A stretch of DNA of 64,000 bases from Albimonas sp963816545 (GCA_963816545.1 CAWFLE010000003.1:88262-152261); one strand, 5' to 3'; counted from the first letter of the stretch, positions 55,983-64,000 are shown. Notes: generated by a model from the sequence alone, not told the origin. Program-made: numbers and translations.

Positions 55983-57547
55983 ATGGACGCCGATGCCCTC
56001 AGCCGCGAGAACGCCCATCTGAAGGTCCGCCTGGCTCAGGTCGAGGCGGCGCTGGCCGAGGTGCAGGAGGCCAATCGTCGGCTGGAGGACATCCTGCGCA
56101 CCTCGCAGCGCGCTCAGTTCGGCAAGCGCTCCGAGAAGCTGTCGCCCGACCAGTTCAACCTGCCGCTGGAGGATGCCGAACTGGCCCAGGGCGTGCTCGA
56201 GGCCGCGCAGGAGAAGGCTGAGGCGGCGCTGCAACGTGCGCGCGGGGAGACGCCCCGGAAGCCGGCGCGCAACCGTGGTCATCTGCCGGCGCATCTGCCC
56301 CGGATCGAGCGGGTGATCGAGCCCGTCAGCATCCTCTGCCCCTGCGGCTGCGGCGAGATGGCCCGGATCGGGGAAGATGTCTCCGAACGGCTCGACGTGA
56401 TCCCGGCGCAGTTCCAGGTGCTGGCGACGCGGCGCCCGCGATACGCCTGCCGCCGCTGTTCGCAGGCCGTGGCGCAGGCGCATGCCCCCGAACATGTCGT
56501 GCCGGGCGGGCTGCCGACCGAGCGGCTGATCGCATGGATCATCGTCTCGAAGTTCGGAGACCACCTGCCATTTTACCGGCAGTCCGGGATCTTCGAGCGG
56601 CAGGGGCTCCACCTCGACCGCGGCACGCTCGGCAACTGGGTCGGCCGCGCCTGTTTCCATCTGATGCCGGTCATCGAGCACATGCGCGCCCATCTGCGCG
56701 GCGCCGACCGCATCTTCGTCGACGAGACCCGCGCGCCGGTGCTGGACCCGGGCCGGAAGGTCACCAAGAGCGGCTACTTCTGGGCCGTCGTATCCGACGA
56801 CCGCGGCCATGGCGGCGCCGGCCCGCCCATCGTGCTGTTCCATTACGCTCCCGGCCGGGGGAAAGAGCACCCGCTGAAGTTCCTTGCCGGATACCGCGGC
56901 CGGTTCCTGCAATGCGACGCCTACCAGTCCTACAACGCGCTGACCCAAATCGCGCGCGACAGCAGTCCATGGCAGCTGGTCTATTGCTGGACCCATGTCC
57001 GCCGCCGCTTAGTGAAGCGCTTCGAGAACGAGGGCTCGCCCATCGCCGAGGAGATGCTGCGCCAGATCGCTGCCCTCTATGGGGTCGAGAAGACCGTGCG
57101 CGGCAGGGATGCGGCCATCCGGCTGGCCGCCCGGCGCGACCTTCCGCCCCCATCATCGCCGCGCTCAAGCCGTGGCTGGAGACCCAGCTGTCGCGCATCC
57201 CGCAGAAATCCCAGCTGGCCGAGGACATCCGCTAAACCCTCGCCCACTGGCTCGGCCTGATCCGCTTCCTCGACAACGGCGCCCTCGAACTCGACACCAA
57301 CGCGGTCGAGAACCAGATCCGCCCGATCGCGCTGACAAGGAAGAACGCCCTATTCGCCGGCAACGAAGTCGGCGCCGAGAACTGGGCCATGCTCGCCTCG
57401 CTCGTCGCAACCTGCAAGCTGTCGGGCGTGAACCCCGTCGACCACCTCGCCGACATCCTCCGCGCCATTCTCGATGGTCACCCGAAATCCGCCATCGAAG
57501 ACCTCATGCCTTGGCAATACGCGCAGCCGTCAAGCCTCGCCGCATAG
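55983..57547 (+). pseudogene. tnpC: IS66 transposase TnpC, frameshift and in-frame stop
   Basis: DDE transposase of about 521 residues. N-terminal leucine-zipper ENAHLKVRLAQVEAALAEVQ, zinc finger ILCPCGCGEMARIGEDVSER, then catalytic DRIFVDETRAPVLDPGRKVT (Asp), LQCDAYQSYNAL (Asp) and NAVENQIRPIALTRKNALFA (Glu). The frame shifts near 57150 and a TAA at 57233-57235 stands where Tyr is expected (before TLAHWLGLIRFL). Thus probably inactive. The C-terminus reads KSAIEDLMPWQYAQP. Confidence 0.88.
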
Positions 57548-57567
57548 GGCCGCGCCGTCGCGCTTAC

Positions 57568-57984
57568 CTATGTCTTCGGCGCCGCCCGCCCCGACGGGGA
57601 GGCCGCTTTCGGTCTCGTCCTGCCCGAGGTCGGCACGCAGGCGATGCGGATCTTCCTCGATGCCTTCGCGGCCACGATCCCCGATGACGAGCACGCCGTC
57701 ATGATCCTCGACCGCGCCGGCTGGCACGGCGCCAAGGCGCTCCGGGTCCCGTCGAACGTCAGCCTCGTCCCGCTGCCGCCGTATTCGCCCCAGCTCAACC
57801 CGATGGAGCGCGTCTGGCTATGGCTCCGCGAGCGCTTCCCGAGCCTGCGCGTCTTCGAGGGCTTCGACGCCATCGTCGACGCCTGCTGTCGCGCCTGGAA
57901 CGCCTTCGCCGACGATCCGTCCCGCATCCGCTCCCCGTGCCTCCAGCCGTGGATTAAGAGGGTCATCGGTTAGGCGCGGCGGTA
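57568..57984 (+). pseudogene. IS630 copy 2, 3' fragment of transposase
   Basis: Last 417 bases of an IS630-family element of the same type as copy 1. The reading begins YVFGAARPDGEAAFGLVLPE at the IS66 border, covers the second Asp (VMILDRAGWHGAKALRVPSN) and Glu (QLNPMERVWLWLRERF), and ends PWIKRVIG at 57973, followed by the right terminal repeat GCGCGGCGGTA. The 5' part is absent, replaced by IS66. Confidence 0.88.
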
Positions 57985-57987
57985 TTA

Positions 57988-59156
57988 TACCGGCGACCGA
58001 AAGCTCTGACTCTGCCGAAGGATTCCCGTCCGGCTTGATCTGTGATTCCGTCCCCGAAAGCAGGGAGGTGGAGCAGACATGGGTGGAGCGTTGGAGATCC
58101 GGGACGACCTGACGTCGAAGGAGCTTCGCGCACGGGCGGCGCGGGAGACGAGCAACCGGGCCGCACGACGGCTGCTGGCGATCGCCAACGCGCTCGACGG
58201 CATGAGCCGGGCGGAGGCGGCGAAAGCTGCGGGGATGGAGCGGCAGGCGCTGCGCGACGCGGTGCTGCGCTGCAACGCCGAAGGACCGGAGGGCGTGCGG
58301 GACCGGCCGCTGCCAGGCCGGCCGCCGGCGCTGAGCGAAGCGGAGCTGGCGCTGCTCTTCGACCGCATCTTCCGCGGGCCCGACCCTGAGATGGACGGGG
58401 TGAGCAGCTGGACCCTGTCGGACCTCTGCCGCTGGATCGAGGCTCGCTTCGACAAGCGCCTGGCCCCGCAGAGCCTGTCGCGGATCCTGCGGCGCGAGGG
58501 GGTCTCACGGCAGAAGGTCCGCCCCACGCACCCGAGGACGGACGAGGCGGCGCAGCGTCGCTTCGAAAAAGGGGGCTGCGGGCGGCGCTGAAGATTGCGG
58601 CCGAGGCGCATCCAGGCAAGCGGATCGCGCTGTGGTTCCAGGACGAGATGCGGGTCGGCCAGAAGGGCCGGCTCTGCCATCGCTGGTGGAGCCGCGGCCG
58701 CCGCCCGCCTGGCCGCCAGGACCAGCGCTTCGAATGGACCTACGTCTTCGGCGCCGCCCGCCCCGACGGGGAGGCCGCCTTCGGCCTCGTCATGCCCGAG
58801 GTCGGCGGCCAGGCGATGCAGATCTTCCTCGACGCCTTCGCCGCCACGATCCCCGACGACGAGCACGCCATCATGGTGCTGGACCGCGCCGGCTGGCACG
58901 GCGCGAAGGCGCTCCAGGTCCCGCCGAACGTCACCCTGGTCCCGCTGCCGCCCTACTCGCCCCAACTCAATCCGATGGAGCGCGTCTGGCTGTGGCTGCG
59001 CGAGCGCTTCCTCAGCCTGCGCGTGTTCGCGGACTTCGACGCCATCGTGGACGCCTGCTGTCGCGCCTGGAACGCCTTCGCCAACGACCCCTCCCGCATC
59101 CGCTCCCTCTGCCTCCAGCCGTGGATCGAGAAGGTCATTGGTTAGGCGTGCCGGTA
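57988..59156 (+). mobile_element. IS630-family element, copy 3
   Basis: A 1169-bp copy with left end TACCGGCGACCGAAAGC and right end GGCGTGCCGGTA. It follows copy 2 after only three bases (TTA) and is followed by copy 4 after the same three bases. Its transposase reads as two overlapping frames typical of the family. Confidence 0.88.
58079..59145 (+). CDS. IS630-family transposase made by -1 frameshift
   Basis: Two frames together give a 355-residue DDE transposase. Frame 1 (58079-58591): MGGALEIRDDLTSKELRARA, DGMSRAEAAKAAGMERQALR, then SSWTLSDLCRWIEARFDKRL and EAAQRRFEKGG. At GAA AAA GGG (run of five A at 58566-58570) a -1 slip leads into GLRAALKIAAEAHPGKRIAL, then WFQDEMRVGQ, VMVLDRAGWHGAKALQVPPN and SPQLNPMERVWLWLRERF. 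The same break at the same run occurs in copies 1 and 4, so it is programmed rather than an error. Best preserved copy, possibly active. Confidence 0.85.
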
Positions 59157-59159
59157 TTA

Positions 59160-60322
59160 TACCGGCACGCGAAAGCTCTGACTCGGCTGAAGGGTTCCCC
59201 TGCGGCCTGATCTCTGATTCCACTCCCGAAGCGGCGAGATGGGGGGGAGATGGGTCGGGCGCTGAAGATCCGGGATGATCTGACGGCGGAGGAGTTGCGG
59301 AGGATGGCTTCGCGGGAGCGGAGGAACCGTGCGGCGCGGCGGATGCCGGCGATCGCGAACGCGCTGGACGGCATGAGCCGGGCGGATGCGGCGACGGCCG
59401 CGGGGATGGAGCGGCAGGCGCTGCGCGATGCGGTGACTGCGCTACAACGCCGAGGGGATCGGAGGGCTGCGCGACCGCCCGTCGCGGGCCGTCTGCCGGC
59501 GCTGACGGAGACCGAGCTGGCGCTGCTCGCCGACCGGATCTTCCGCGGCTCCGGACCCCGAGAAGGACGGCGTGAGCAGCTGGACCCTGCCGGACCTCTG
59601 CCGCTGGATCGAGGCCCGCTTCGACAAGCGCCTGACGCCGCAGAGCCTGTCGCGGATCCTGCGGCGCGAGGGCTTCTCGCGGCAGAAGGCCCGGCCGACG
59701 CCCCCGAAGAGCGACGAGGCGGCGCAGCGACGCTTCGAAAAAGGGGGCTGCGGGCGGCGCTGGCGGGGCCGCGGCCGAGGCGCATCCGGGCAAGCGGATC
59801 ACGCTGTGGTTCCAGGACGAGATGCGGGTCGGCCAGAAGGGCCGGCTCTGCCATCGCTGGTGGAGCCGAGGCCGCCGCCCGCCGGGCCGCAGGACCAGCG
59901 CCACCAGGGCGTATCTCTTCGGCGCCGCCCGCCCCGGCGGGGAGGCCGCCTTCGGCTCGTCCTGCCGAGGTGAGCACCGACGCCATGCGGATCTTCCTCG
60001 ACGGCTTCGCCGCGACGATCGCCGACGACGAGCACGCCGTCATGGTGCTCGACCGCGCCGGCTGGCACGGCGCCAAGGCGCTGCGGGTCCCGCCGAACGT
60101 CAGCTCGCCCGCTGCCGCCGTATTCGCCCCAGCTCAACCCGATGGAGCGGGTCTGGCTATGGCTCCGCGAGCGCTTCCCGAGCCTGCGCGTCCTCGAGGG
60201 CCTCGACGCCATCGTCGACGCCTGCTGCGCCGCCTGGAACGCCATCGCCGATGATCCGACCGCCTCCGATCGCTGTGCCACCACCCGTGGATCAGGAGGG
60301 TCATCGGTTAGGCGCGGCGGTA
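59160..60322 (+). mobile_element. IS630-family element, copy 4
   Basis: An 1163-bp copy with left end TACCGGCACGCGAAAGC and right end GGCGCGGCGGTA, followed by TTAG. The left end and the right end of copy 3 form a 25-base palindrome (59146-59170). Confidence 0.88.
59250..60311 (+). pseudogene. IS630-family transposase of copy 4, degraded
   Basis: Starts MGRALKIRDDLTAEELRRMA like copy 1 but is broken by several indels: near 59440 (after ERQALRDAV), around 59560, after the A run at 59738-59742 near 59763, near 59955 and near 60100. The fragments SSWTLPDLCRWIEARFDKRL, MRIFLDGFAATIADDEHAVM and MERVWLWLRERFPSLRVLEG remain readable. Inactive. Confidence 0.85.
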
Positions 60323-60351
60323 TTAGATCCTCGTATGAGCGAGAGGACCGG

Positions 60352-60570
60352 ATGCCAGGACTGCCCATTCGGAACGACGGAGGAGTCGAGACCCCTCGCA
60401 CGGAGGCGGATGTCGAGCTGCTGCTTGAGGCTGCCAGACGAGTGGAAGAAATCTGCAACGCAGTCCCGACCTTGCCGGCGGAGGTCCGCCGCAATCGAGA
60501 CGCGTTGATCGAGGAGATCCGCGAAGCCATAGCTAGCTTTCACGAGATCAACTCTGATCCCCAAAAGTAG
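60352..60570 (+). CDS. Small hypothetical protein
   Basis: A 72-residue acidic, helical protein I do not recognise. MPGLPIRNDGGVETPRTEAD precedes VELLLEAARRVEEICNAVPT and LIEEIREAIASFHEINSD, which look like two helices of a coiled coil or a small DNA-associated factor. It begins just after the IS630 array in a GAGAGGACCGG context (GAGAGG as ribosome site). Overlaps the 3' end of the opposite-strand frame at 60548. Confidence 0.45.
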   Translation: MPGLPIRNDGGVETPRTEADVELLLEAARRVEEICNAVPTLPAEVRRNRDALIEEIREAIASFHEINSDPQK

Positions 60571-60959
60571 CCACCTGCTTCAAGAGCTTCTCGATGCGTC
60601 CCGCTGCGAGGTTCAAGCCTCGGGCACGAAGCTCGCTCAGGATCGCCGGCATCGTCCTCTCCTCGTTCAAAGTTGCCCCCTCACTGCCTCGCCCGCCGTC
60701 TCTTGGGCGGCAGGTGCTCTGCTTGCCCAAGATCTCCGTGGTGCCCATGGACGCGAGGAGTAGGCGCGGCACGCTGACCGGCTGCCCGCGGTCCCACAGC
60801 GCCGCCTACGGCAGCCCCCAAGGCCGCCGGCCTGTCCCCGATCCTCACAATGACCGCCCCAGCTAACTCGGCGGGCATCGGGCGGTTCATGCCCAAGAGA
60901 TCCAGAAGCCTGAACACGGCTTTGGGATCGCCCTCCACAAGAAGCTCTTCCGTCATCAC
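60548..60959 (-). pseudogene. Hypothetical gene, apparently frameshifted
   Basis: Two minus-strand frames look like parts of one gene or of two small genes. The first begins MMTEELLVEGDPKAVFRLLD and continues LLGMNRPMPAELAGAVIVRI; the second has LLASMGTTEILGKQST and ILSELRARGLNLAAGRIEKL with a final LLKQVATFGDQS. I do not recognise either. The ribosome site GGGGGCGG before the first start is weak. Low confidence that this is a real gene. Confidence 0.35.
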
Positions 60960-61120
60960 CGCCCCCGCGTTGCTTTCGACATGAACTGTGGGTCAACATT
61001 CTTACCGCGAACTTAACGGAGCCTGCTCCGCCCCTGCCGGCCGGGGACCGGAAAGCAGCGGCTGGCTTCAGCGGTGTGCCCTGCGCCCAGCCCGAAGGAG
61101 CGCGAACAGAGAGCCGCCCA

Positions 61121-61744
61121 TCAGCCAAGCGGTCGCCGGCAACGGGACACGGCGTCCACGGGAGGCGGCGAGCCGGGCTCCAGTTCCGCAGGCGGCGTGG
61201 GGTCGAGAGGATTCTGGCCGGGAAGCTCCTGGCCTCCTTCTCCACGGCCGCCGCCGCCCGTGCCGCCCCCGTTGCCAGACACCGGCGCCGAAGAACCGAG
61301 CGCACGGCGCAGAGTTGGAAACGCGCTGGCGAGCAACTCGTGCATCGCGTTCCGCCCTTCATGATCGAGATCTGCGAACGCCGCGCGCATGGCGCTCTCC
61401 GGAACCAAGAAGCAGATGCGCCACGGCTCGAGTTCGCGGGCGGCTCCGGGTGGTAGGGGTCCGGTCGCGCCGAACAGTCCGCGGGTTCGGTTGCCGCATC
61501 CGTGGAAGTCCTCATCCGGAGACGGAAGCGCGCTCGCGCGAGGGACGAAGACGCTGTCTCCATCCCAGTCCACGTGCCACCCCTTCTTCTCCTCATCCCA
61601 TTGCACAGCGTCGACCTCGACGGGGCGGCAGTCATTTCCGCCGCAGCAGGCGGACGCTGTTGGGTTCTCGTCGTAGTTCATGTGAGCTGCGGCAAGCTCG
61701 GCCCACGCAAGGAGGAAGCCGAGAGCCAACAGTAGAAGCTCCAT
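61121..61744 (-). CDS. Secreted cysteine-containing protein of unknown function
   Basis: A 207-residue exported protein. MELLLLALGFLLAWAELAAA is a signal peptide or anchor. The mature start has YDENPTASACCGGNDCRPVE, a CC-x3-D-C element recurrent in small exported proteins of rhizobia and related bacteria, then WHVDWDGDSVFVPRASALPS, GNRTRGLFGATGP and EPWRICFLVPESAM. The C-terminal 70 residues are Gly/Pro/Glu-rich and probably disordered. ATG 61744 preferred over an upstream ATG. Found between mobile elements; function unknown. Confidence 0.65.
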   Translation of the reverse strand: MELLLLALGFLLAWAELAAAHMNYDENPTASACCGGNDCRPVEVDAVQWDEEKKGWHVDWDGDSVFVPRASALPSPDEDFHGCGNRTRGLFGATGPLPPGAARELEPWRICFLVPESAMRAAFADLDHEGRNAMHELLASAFPTLRRALGSSAPVSGNGGGTGGGGRGEGGQELPGQNPLDPTPPAELEPGSPPPVDAVSRCRRPLG

Positions 61745-61907
61745 GGCGATGAAGCGCGGGAACATCTGGGTCGCCCTGATCGACAGCCGCAACCAGCGCG
61801 GCCTCTTCAATCTGGGATAACCTGTTGTTCATCATTGCGCCGCCGTTGACAGAGTTAGCGAGGCGGCATTCAACCTTAACGATCCTCACCGCCCCTGCGT
61901 CAGCGGC

Positions 61908-62084
61908 TCATGGCTCTGCCGAGGCCCCCATCACCTGCTTTGCGAGGCCGCAGGCGTGGGCGCGACGGCAGAACGGACAGTAGACGGGCAACTCGGGAAG
62001 CCAGCTCTCCATGTCGGAGAGCGTGTCCAGATCCGTGAAGATCCCAGTGGAGAAGGCCTGCCCGGTCTTCCCGCACCACAGCAT
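61908..62084 (-). CDS. Small zinc-ribbon-like protein
   Basis: A 58-residue protein. MLWCGKTGQAFSTGIFTDLD has the C-x-KTG-x3-TG form, and YCPFCRRAHAC supplies a CxxC knuckle, so one zinc ion could be bound by the three or four Cys. Short proteins with this layout are frequent on accessory DNA of alphaproteobacteria. Function unknown. The longer reading upstream is not protein-like. Confidence 0.6.
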   Translation of the reverse strand: MLWCGKTGQAFSTGIFTDLDTLSDMESWLPELPVYCPFCRRAHACGLAKQVMGASAEP

Positions 62085-62301
62085 CAGGCCCTGCACCAAA
62101 CAACCTCCGATTGCGGACCGGCTCACCGTGGCATCCGGTGAGGCGGCAATGCAAGTGCGGGGGCTAGTGGGTGCGATGTGCCAGGCGATGTGTCTCGAGC
62201 TCCGCCTCGATGTCAGCGCCTGCGCTTCGGGAATAGCTGACCTGACCCCTTGTTTCTCCTCCACGGCGTGCTGGGATCCCGACCGACTGGAAGGGACCGG
62301 A

Positions 62302-62622
62302 ATGAAGCGCAGCAGGTTCACGGAAGAGCAGATCATCGGCGTTCTGCGGGAGCAGGAGGCCGGGGCCACGGTGGCGGGGCTATGCCGCAAGCACGGGATG
62401 TCATCGGCGACGTTCTACGTCTGGAAGGCGAAGTACGGCGGCATGGACGTCTCCGACGCGAAGCGGCTGAAGGCCCTCGAGGACGAGAACGCCCGGCTGA
62501 AGCGGCTCTACGCCGACGCGATGCTCGACAACGCCGGGTTGAAGGATCTGCTGTCAAAAAAATGGTGGCGCCCGCCGGTATGCGGGAGGCGGTCGCGCAT
62601 CTCCGTGCCTGTCACGGGATGA
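62302..62622 (+). CDS. IS3-family transposase OrfA
   Basis: A 106-residue frame with the helix-turn-helix and leucine zipper of IS3 OrfA: RFTEEQIIGVLREQEAGATV, GLCRKHGMSSATFYVWKAKY, then KALEDENARLKRLYADAMLD. The heptamer A AAA AAA (62556-62562) lies in frame just before the end and is a canonical -1 slippery site that would join OrfA to OrfB after LLSKK. ATG 62302 follows a GGGACCGGA context. Confidence 0.92.
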   Translation: MKRSRFTEEQIIGVLREQEAGATVAGLCRKHGMSSATFYVWKAKYGGMDVSDAKRLKALEDENARLKRLYADAMLDNAGLKDLLSKKWWRPPVCGRRSRISVPVTG

Positions 62623-63481
62623 GCGAGCGGCGGGCGTGCACCTTGGACCGCAGCTCGGTCCGCTACCGAAGCCGGCGCCCGACGATGCTGGCCTGCGCCG
62701 GCGCCGGCGCGAGCTGGCGGAGCAGCGCCGGCGGTTCGGCTACCGCCGGCTGCATGTGCTGCTGCGTGCGGAGGGCTGGGCCATGAACCGCAAGAAGACC
62801 CAGCGGCTCTACGGTGAGGAGGGGCTGGCTGTGCGGCGGCGCAGATCCCGCCGCCGGATCGCGGTCGCGCGCACGCCGATACCGGCGCCGGACGGACCGA
62901 ACAGCCGCTGGTCGATGGACTTCGTGCATGACCAACTGGCCGGCGGAGGCAGGTTCCGCGTGCTGAACATCATCGACGACGTGACGAAGGAGTGTCTGGC
63001 GGCGATCCCGGACGCCTCGATCTCCGGCAGACGGGTCGTCCGGGAGCTGAAGGTCCTCATCGAGACCCGCGGCAAGCCACGCATCGTGGTCAGCGACAAC
63101 GGGACGGAGTTCACCTCGACGGCCGTCCTGACCTTCGCGCAGGCGGAGAAGCTGGACTGGCGATACATCGCGCCGGGAAAGCCGACCCAAAACGCCTTCG
63201 CCGAGAGCTTTCAGGGCCGGATGCGGGACGAATGCCTCAATGAGCACCTGTTTTTCTCGATGAACCACGTCCGGGCGATCCTCCGCGGATGGGTCGACGA
63301 CTACAACACCGTGAGGCCGCACTCGGCGATCGGCTACATGACGCCGGCCGCCTACGCAGCCTCCCTGAAACCGCAATGGGCATCGCCGCTGCACGACCTC
63401 GAAGGCTCCGCGCCGCTGCCCATTGCTCACGCCGCCCTGACGGGCAAATCTCAACCCACGATTCCGGCCGCCCGCGGATGA
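62563..63481 (+). pseudogene. IS3-family transposase OrfB (one frameshift)
   Basis: DDE integrase-like transposase. After the slip the reading is MVAPAGMREAVAHLRACHGM, SERRACTLDRSSVRYRSRRP; a one-base shift near 62674 follows, then RRRRELAEQRRRFGYRRLHV. The catalytic triad is SRWSMDFVHDQL (Asp), RIVVSDNGTEFTSTAVLTFA (Asp) and AFAESFQGRMRDECLNEHLF (Glu), ending with YNTVRPHSAIGYMTPAAYAA. If the shift at 62674 is a sequence error the element is intact. Confidence 0.9.
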
Positions 63482-63499
63482 GCGCAAGGGGTCAGGTCA

Positions 63500-63756
63500 G
63501 GAGGCGGTGGATGCTCTGGCGGCCTCGCTGTCGTCGGAGGCGATCGTGCAGCGCGCGTCAGAAGCTCGCCAAGAGGATGGACCGGATCGTGGTTCGCCCC
63601 CTGCCGGAGGGCGGGCACGAGCTGGAGATCATCGGGGATCTGGCGGGCTTGCTGGGGTTCGCAGACGGCGAACGCGCCGAGGCTTATGAGGCCTCGGCGC
63701 GTTCGCTAGAGCTGGTTGCGGGGGTAGGATTTGAACCTACGGCCTTCAGGTTATGA
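63500..63756 (+). pseudogene. 3' remnant of a serine recombinase
   Basis: Starts inside the gene at the IS3 end. EAVDALAASLSSEAIVQRAS, then (after a shift near 63562) RMDRIVVRPLPEGGHELEII and GDLAGLLGFADGERAEAYEA, the typical end of a large serine recombinase, continue into ELVAGVGFEPTAFRL, which is the antisense reading of tRNA-fMet. The catalytic N-terminal part is not in the window upstream of IS3, so the gene is deleted or displaced. Confidence 0.7.
63668..63706. terminator. 16-bp inverted repeat beside the tRNA-fMet fragment
   Basis: GCGAACGCGCCGAGGC (63668-63683) and GCCTCGGCGCGTTCGC (63691-63706) pair perfectly with a 7-base loop. It lies just beyond the 3' end of the tRNA fragment on the minus strand, where a tRNA terminator would be. 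No T run. It is at the same time inside the recombinase reading frame. Confidence 0.55.
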
Positions 63757-63759
63757 GCC
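63713..63759 (-). tRNA. 3' half of tRNA-fMet (CAT): integration attachment site
   Basis: On the minus strand the sequence has the anticodon loop CTCATAA (anticodon CAT at 63753-63755), CCTGAAGGCC, the T arm GTAGGTTCAAATCCTAC and the 3' acceptor strand ending CCCCGCAACCA (63713). This is the 3' half of initiator tRNA-Met. The 5' side breaks off after the anticodon stem: the sequence beyond 63760 does not continue the tRNA. It is therefore a duplicated attachment site (att), 5' of an integrase gene, and not a functional tRNA. Confidence 0.85.
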
Positions 63760-63860
63760 AGCGTGCTGGTCCTTCCCCTGTCATTGTCTGTCCGCTTAAA
63801 CCCCTTAATTTCCGTCCTTTAAGCTTTCTCTCGTTGACACGGGAAGTCGGAGGACGACAG

Positions 63861-64000
63861 GTGATACGGCGGCGTTTGCCGGACACGAGGCGGACACGGG
63901 TGCCCCACAAGCTCAACGAGACCTTCTGCAAGAATGCCCCTGCCCCGGCGCCCGGAAAGGCGCACGTCATCTACTACGACGAGCAGATCCCCGGTTTCGG
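63861..64000 (+). CDS. int: Tyrosine-recombinase integrase, N-terminal start (cut by window edge)
   Basis: Phage- or island-type integrase, first 46 residues seen. MIRRRLPDTRRTRVPHKLNE, then TFCKNAPAPAPGKAHVIYYD and EQIPGF, match the N-terminal arm-binding domain of integrases (K-L-T/N-x-T-x-V/C-K-x-A, YYD..x.GFG). GTG 63861 follows GGAGGA at a distance of six bases; a second GTG at 63900 is possible. It lies 100 bases from the tRNA-fMet att site, the standard arrangement for an element inserted in a tRNA gene. The rest is outside the window. Confidence 0.85.
   Translation, partial: MIRRRLPDTRRTRVPHKLNETFCKNAPAPAPGKAHVIYYDEQIPGF

Larger units (their letters stand above)
55054..57567 (+). mobile_element. 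IS66-family element
   Basis: A 2514-bp element with terminal repeats starting GTAAGCGCGACG at 55054 and the reverse complement ending at 57567, 12 matching bases. It carries tnpA, tnpB and tnpC in order. The 8-bp flanks (CGTTGAGG on the left, CTATGTCT on the right) differ, so there is no target duplication; the right flank is the middle of an IS630 transposase gene, the left flank an unrelated gene. Confidence 0.9.
62238..63499 (+). mobile_element. IS3-family element
   Basis: A 1262-bp element bounded by a perfect 15-bp inverted repeat: TGACCTGACCCCTTG (62238-62252) and its complement (63485-63499). It holds orfA and orfB of the IS407-like kind. No short direct repeat is visible at the ends (AGC on the left, GGA on the right). 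It interrupts a serine recombinase gene, whose 3' end follows. Confidence 0.92.

Noticed and set aside
63289..63756. A 155-residue protein ending in VAGVGFEPTAFRL
   Set aside because: The end is the antisense of a tRNA-fMet 3' half and the start lies inside IS3; only the middle is a real recombinase remnant.

Overview
This is a very GC-rich chromosomal segment (by eye near 70% GC) from an alphaproteobacterium, most likely a member of the Rhodobacterales. The evidence is a DUF1127 protein divergent from a LysR regulator, a short XRE regulator of the alphaproteobacterial type, a VPLPA-CTERM exported protein, and the rpsB-tsf-pyrH-frr-uppS-cdsA-dxr-rseP cluster. No rRNA operon or complete tRNA is present. 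The family assignment is inference.

Layout of the chromosomal part (1-54.5 kb). 1-3.3 kb: an FtsX-type ABC exporter divergent from a TesA-like esterase, then thpR. 3.5-9.1 kb: DUF1127/LysR divergon, a quinone oxidoreductase, a MOSC protein, a DUF2332 protein and a membrane-anchored unknown. 9.3-12.7 kb: typA, an XRE regulator and a HisN-like phosphatase. 12.7-21.5 kb (minus strand): translation, isoprenoid and phospholipid genes, with an unusual sensor kinase between tsf and pyrH that carries the complete ethylene-binding residue set of plant ETR1. 21.7-25.3 kb: GNAT, psuK-psuG (pseudouridine breakdown), a KTSC protein and miaA. 25.3-28.0 kb: ilvB-ilvH behind a leader-peptide attenuator. 28.3-33.1 kb: an SDR and a polyamine ABC transporter (potF-potA-potH-potI order). 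33.2-40.3 kb: a PMT-type glycosyltransferase, then a TetR-controlled divergent cluster (TetR-acyl-CoA dehydrogenase facing SDR-MaoC-APH kinase-SDR) that resembles 4-hydroxyacyl-CoA catabolism. Two different IS630-family elements lie at 40.3-42.9 kb. 42.9-54.5 kb: a secreted unknown, a glutaredoxin-MauE fusion, asd, xseA, DUF1330, a ferredoxin, MATE and MFS transporters, a VPLPA-CTERM protein and rimO.

From 54.5 kb the sequence becomes accessory: a lower-GC truncated gene, an IS66 element without target duplication, a tandem array of IS630 copies joined by palindromic junctions, a few small unknown genes, an IS3 element inside a serine-recombinase remnant, the 3' half of a tRNA-fMet gene (an attachment site), and the start of a tyrosine integrase running off the window. 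This looks like the edge of one or two genomic islands at a tRNA-fMet site.

Caution for the reader: at least fourteen conserved genes, including ones expected to be essential (asd, ilvB, typA), are broken by single-base frameshifts. This is much more likely sequencing or assembly error than biology. Those genes are listed as CDS across their full span, with the break position noted.
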